DNA of 64,000 bases. It comes from Gandjariella thermophila. Lineage in GTDB: Bacteria; Actinomycetota; Actinomycetes; Mycobacteriales; Pseudonocardiaceae. The position numbers were made by a program, and so were the translations under genes. The DNA lies in NCBI RefSeq assembly GCF_005405885.1, contig NZ_BJFL01000006.1:62001-126000 (forward strand). Direction: 5' to 3'. Under the pieces are notes generated by a model that was not told the origin of the DNA, made no database searches, and saw nothing but the letters and a program-made list of their open reading frames with translations. Below are positions 61,040 through 64,000 of this stretch, in pieces (positions within the stretch are counted from its first letter, which is position 1; each line of letters opens with the position of its first letter).

Positions 61040-62266
61040 TTGCGTCGAATCCTGATTCCCTCGCTGTGCCTGGTCGCGCTGGCCGCCGCGTGCTCTCCGG
61101 CCCAGCAGCAACCGGCCCCGAGCGCCGGTACCTCGGCACCGGCGTCCGAGACGTCGGCCGCGACGTCGACCGAGCCGTCCGAGTCCCCCACGGCCACCAC
61201 GGCACCGGGACAACTGGCGGCGGAGGGCGGGCTGCCCGGCATGCCTCCGGTGACGGACGCGCACAACGTGTACGCGTCGGCAGCCGCCGGGATGGTTGCC
61301 GACGCCGTCAAGGGCGACCGGCCGCTGGTGTACGTGCCGCACACCAGATCCGGCGACGTGTGGGTGATCGACCCGACGAACTTCCGGGTGGTCGGCAGGT
61401 ACCCGGCCGGAAGGGAGTTGCAGCATGTCGTGCCGTCCTACGACATGCGCACCCTGTACGCCACCGACGACCTGGGCGACCACGTGTTGCCGTTCGACCC
61501 GAAAACCGGCCAGCCGGGCAAGCCGTTCCCCGTGGTGGACCCGTACAACATGTACTTCACCCCGGACGGCGCGTTCGCCATCTCGGTCGCGGAACGGATG
61601 CGGAAGCTGGTCTGGTACGACCCGCACGGCTGGCAGATCAGGGGCGAGACGCCCACCCCGGACTGTGCCGGCGTCGACCACGCCGACTTCAGTCCCGACG
61701 GCAGGACGGCGGTGTTCACCTGCGAGTTCGCCGGCCGTGTCGCGGTCATCGACATCCCGTCGCACCGGCTGCTCCGCATGATCGACATGCCGCAGCGGCA
61801 CACCCACATGGGGCCCCAGGACATCAAGCTCGCCCCGGACGGTTCCGCCTACTTCATCGCGGACTCGGACGCAGGCGGCGTGTGGGTACTGGACGGCGCC
61901 GCGACCCGGGTGCTGCGGTTCATCCCGACCGGCATGGGCGCGCACGGCCTGTACCTGGACCGGGAGGCCAGGCGGCTGTTCGTGACGAACCGGCACGAGG
62001 GCAGCGTCAGCGTGCTGGACGCCTACACCGGGACGGAGATCACCAAGTGGCGGATGCCCGGCGGTGGCAGCCCGGACATGGGCGGGTTGACCGCCGACGG
62101 CAGCCAACTGTGGCTGTCCGGCCGCTACGACCGGGTCGTCTACGTGATGTCGACCCGGGACGGATCGATGATCACCAAGATCCCGGTCGGCGACGGCCCG
62201 CACGGCCTGTGCGTCTGGCCGCAGCCGGGCCGCTACTCGCTGGGGCACACCGGCATCACCCGCTGA
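61040..62266 (+). CDS. Beta-propeller (YVTN-type) lipoprotein
   Basis: The protein has 408 residues from TTG 61040, whose ribosome site GAGGTGA includes the upstream stop. Lipobox ALAAAC gives an anchor at Cys18; a Ser/Thr/Pro/Ala-rich linker follows to about 60. The rest is repeated WD/YVTN-like blades (VWVIDPTNFRVVGRYP, VAVIDIPSHRLLRMIDMP, VWVLDGAATRVLRFIPTG, VSVLDAYTGTEITKWRMP, VYVMSTRDGSMITKIPVG). Extracytoplasmic, possibly a binding or scaffold partner of the deacetylase-like protein in the same operon. Confidence 0.87.
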   Translation: MRRILIPSLCLVALAAACSPAQQQPAPSAGTSAPASETSAATSTEPSESPTATTAPGQLAAEGGLPGMPPVTDAHNVYASAAAGMVADAVKGDRPLVYVPHTRSGDVWVIDPTNFRVVGRYPAGRELQHVVPSYDMRTLYATDDLGDHVLPFDPKTGQPGKPFPVVDPYNMYFTPDGAFAISVAERMRKLVWYDPHGWQIRGETPTPDCAGVDHADFSPDGRTAVFTCEFAGRVAVIDIPSHRLLRMIDMPQRHTHMGPQDIKLAPDGSAYFIADSDAGGVWVLDGAATRVLRFIPTGMGAHGLYLDREARRLFVTNRHEGSVSVLDAYTGTEITKWRMPGGGSPDMGGLTADGSQLWLSGRYDRVVYVMSTRDGSMITKIPVGDGPHGLCVWPQPGRYSLGHTGITR

Positions 62267-62282
62267 CCGGGCGTCCCGACGC

Positions 62283-63341
62283 CTACTCCGAGACGGTGGC
62301 GAGCTGGTCCATCTCCTTGTGCGCCTCGCGGATCTGGGTGGCCGCCCACCTCGCCGACCGGCCGTAGCGGCGGCCGAGTTCGGCTGCGGAGAGTTCCTCG
62401 CCGCGTTCGGCCGCCGTGCGGTAGTCGGCTCGGGCCCGCCTGCGCTGCTCCTCCAGGGGCAGCGCGGTGTGCGGGTCCGCCGCGTCGTTCGGCCGTGCGG
62501 CGCCGCCGGTCCCGGGTTGCCCCGCGTCGCCCGGCACCGCACGGGCCAGGATCGGTGGGACCGCGGACCGCGCCGGCACGCTCGTCGCCGAACCGTTCCT
62601 GGCAGCACCGTTCCCGGCAGTGGCGCTCCTGCCAGCACCGTTCCCCGTGCCACGGTTCCTGGTCGCGCCGTTGTTCGTAACGCCGTTGTTGCCGGCGCCG
62701 TTGTTGGTGGCGCTGTTACCGGGGTAGCCGGTCTTGGCGGCGCCGTTCCCGGTCGCGGCGTTCGCGGCAGGCGTGACCGGCTGGCTCGGCGCGCCCGCGG
62801 TCGGGGCGAGTCGCCGCACCGCCGCGACGTCCTCGCCGGCGGGTGCCGGCGGCTGATCGGGTGAGTTTGCACCGCTCACGGGGATCTCCGCGGCGGCCGC
62901 CGTCCGGACCGCCCTGCGCCTGCTCAGCGCCAGCAGCGCGGTACCCGCGACGACCATGAGCCCGTCCACCACGAGCGGACCCACGTGCGCGTTCCACTGG
63001 TCCTCGCCCCACGCGAGGAGCAGCGCGGCCATGTGCCGGTAGCTCAGCAACGCGGCGCCGGCGGCAACCGTCCCGGCACCGGCGTACCGGGCCAGGTCCC
63101 ACATCCAACCGCGCGGCCACGGCACCCGGGTGAGCACCTCGATCGCGCCCAGCAGCGCCAGCGGCCAGAACGCCGCGGCGATCTGCGGCCCGATCTCCGG
63201 AGTCCAGCCCGGACCGGCGCCCGGCGGAGGTACCCGGGCGTGCGCGACGTTCGCCGCGACCGACGCCACCGTGCCGCCGACGAAGGCGGCCCAGGACACG
63301 AGCCAGGCGTCTCTGGGTTTCTCCTTGCTGGCTTCGCTCAC
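62283..63341 (-). CDS. DUF2637 membrane protein with Asn/Gly repeats and C-terminal HTH
   Basis: The protein has 352 residues from GTG 63341, preceded by GGAGGAGGGA; an ATG at 63380 would encode that site and is less likely. Four hydrophobic segments at about 12-150 match DUF2637 (AWLVSWAAFVGGTVASVAANV, VGPLVVDGLMVVAGTALLALS). A low-complexity stretch (about 205-260; NSATNNGAGNNGVTNNGATR) follows, and the C-terminus (LSAAELGRRYGRSARWAATQ) resembles a helix-turn-helix. DUF2637 is typical of actinobacterial plasmids and integrative elements (SpdB-like), yet no other mobile genes are near. Confidence 0.8.
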   Translation of the reverse strand: MSEASKEKPRDAWLVSWAAFVGGTVASVAANVAHARVPPPGAGPGWTPEIGPQIAAAFWPLALLGAIEVLTRVPWPRGWMWDLARYAGAGTVAAGAALLSYRHMAALLLAWGEDQWNAHVGPLVVDGLMVVAGTALLALSRRRAVRTAAAAEIPVSGANSPDQPPAPAGEDVAAVRRLAPTAGAPSQPVTPAANAATGNGAAKTGYPGNSATNNGAGNNGVTNNGATRNRGTGNGAGRSATAGNGAARNGSATSVPARSAVPPILARAVPGDAGQPGTGGAARPNDAADPHTALPLEEQRRRARADYRTAAERGEELSAAELGRRYGRSARWAATQIREAHKEMDQLATVSE

Positions 63342-63433
63342 CGCAGTCCGTCCCTCCTCCGGGTCCTGGCCGTAGGGCAAGGTAACGGACCACGCTGGCG
63401 GCGACGAACCCGGAAGAGGGAACGGCCTGCTGG

Positions 63434-64000
63434 CTACGCGTGCCGCGCCCGCGCCGCGTCGCCGAGTCCGAGGATCTCCACGGCCCGCTCGCGCATCTCC
63501 ACCTTGCGCACCTTGCCGGTCACGGTCATCGGGAACTCGTCGACGATGTGCACGTAGCGCGGGATCTTGTAGTGCGCCAGCTTGCCGGTGCAGAACTCGC
63601 GCAGCCGCTCGGCCGTCAGCGGCTCGGCACCCTGCCGGAGCCGCACCCAGGCCATCAGTTCCTCGCCGTACTTCTCGTCCGGCACGCCGATCACCTGCGC
63701 GTCAAGGATGTCCGGGTGGGTGTAGAGGAACTCCTCGATCTCGCGCGGGTAGATGTTCTCGCCGCCACGGATCACCATGTCCTTGATCCGGCCGGTGATG
63801 TTGACGTAGCCGTCGTCGTCCATGACCGCGAGGTCGCCGGTGTGCATCCAGCGGGCACGGTCGATGGCCTCGGCCGTCTTGTCCGGCTGTTCCCAGTAGC
63901 CCAGCATGACCGAGTAGCCGCGGGTGCACAGTTCCCCCGGCGTGCCCCGCGGCACGGTCAACCCGGTCACCGGGTCGACGATCTTGATCTCGACGTGCGG
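63434..64000 (-). CDS. Acyl-CoA synthetase (AMP-binding), C-terminal part (cut by window edge)
   Basis: About 189 residues are visible; the N-terminal part lies right of the window. It contains [62 protein letters not shown] (A7-A8 motifs, quoted in part) and the catalytic Lys in [14 protein letters not shown] (A10). This is the adenylate-forming superfamily, FadD-like fatty acyl-CoA ligases. Chain-length preference cannot be told from this part. Confidence 0.92.
   Translation of the reverse strand, partial: PHVEIKIVDPVTGLTVPRGTPGELCTRGYSVMLGYWEQPDKTAEAIDRARWMHTGDLAVMDDDGYVNITGRIKDMVIRGGENIYPREIEEFLYTHPDILDAQVIGVPDEKYGEELMAWVRLRQGAEPLTAERLREFCTGKLAHYKIPRYVHIVDEFPMTVTGKVRKVEMRERAVEILGLGDAARARHA

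Noticed and set aside
62620-62720. Short repeated units (ACCGTTCCxGGC-like) resembling a CRISPR-like array
   Set aside because: They are codon-level repeats encoding an Asn/Gly/Ala-rich linker in the DUF2637 protein; no regular spacers.

Overview
The window is a very GC-rich, gene-dense actinobacterial chromosome segment. Gene content and order point to a Pseudonocardiaceae-like organism (Amycolatopsis or Saccharopolyspora relatives). Evidence is the strong GC bias at third codon positions, frequent GTG/TTG starts, at least ten genes that look leaderless (TANNNT box 6-8 nt before the start codon), and blocks that match, from memory, Mycobacterium tuberculosis synteny: flavoprotein-TetR-glpD (Rv2251-Rv2249c) and citA, serC, sepH, DUF2537, SpoU methylase, MarR, DUF2530, DUF3027, MFS, DUF2771, cspB (Rv0889c to Rv0871). 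No rRNA, tRNA, CRISPR array, transposase or phage was found. Family names come from reading the sequence, not from searches.

Left part (1-13 kb): an edge-truncated L-lactate permease diverges from a GntR/FCD regulator across a perfect FadR-type operator. A hypothetical gene is followed by a compact block of two small helical-hairpin proteins, an FtsK/SpoIIIE-type ATPase and a coiled-coil protein. I do not recognise this block as a described system and rate it the best candidate for one. Then come an MDR oxidoreductase, a cytosine-deaminase-like amidohydrolase, and a flavoprotein diverging from a TetR-glpD pair.

Middle part (13-34 kb): secreted I36-like protein, NatAB-like ABC exporter, photolyase, citrate synthase gltA, a 25-codon membrane peptide with its own terminator, PfkB kinase, TetR with divergent acyl-CoA dehydrogenase, amidohydrolase, aldose epimerase, an EspR-like regulator next to an MAB_1171c/PAP2 fusion, a lipoprotein, an ABC pair, an MFS carrier and pdxH.

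Core syntenic part (33-58 kb): second citrate synthase, serC, sepH, a heterodimeric ABC exporter with one degenerate ATP site, DUF2537, TrmH/SpoU methylase, GCS2-type ligase, FetB-like permease, an NCS2 permease-MarR-MFS operon and DUF2530. A small lower-GC islet (49.1-50.7 kb) of tiny genes with a decayed duplicate is followed by a NUDIX hydrolase, a 1005-residue sacsin-like ATPase coupled to DUF3027, a GntR regulator, an MFS carrier, a DUF2771 lipoprotein and a cold-shock protein.

Right part (58-64 kb): a small membrane protein, an R2-like ligand-binding oxidase with a substituted metal ligand, a VOC protein, a deacetylase-like lipoprotein, a beta-propeller lipoprotein, a DUF2637/HTH protein and the C-terminal part of an acyl-CoA synthetase.

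Three families of intergenic repeats run through the window: a roughly 125-bp MITE-like element (2 copies, one flanked by a 10-bp direct repeat), a roughly 125-bp element with a covarying stem (3 copies, same orientation) and hairpins built on GTTCAGC/GCTGAAC (3 copies).
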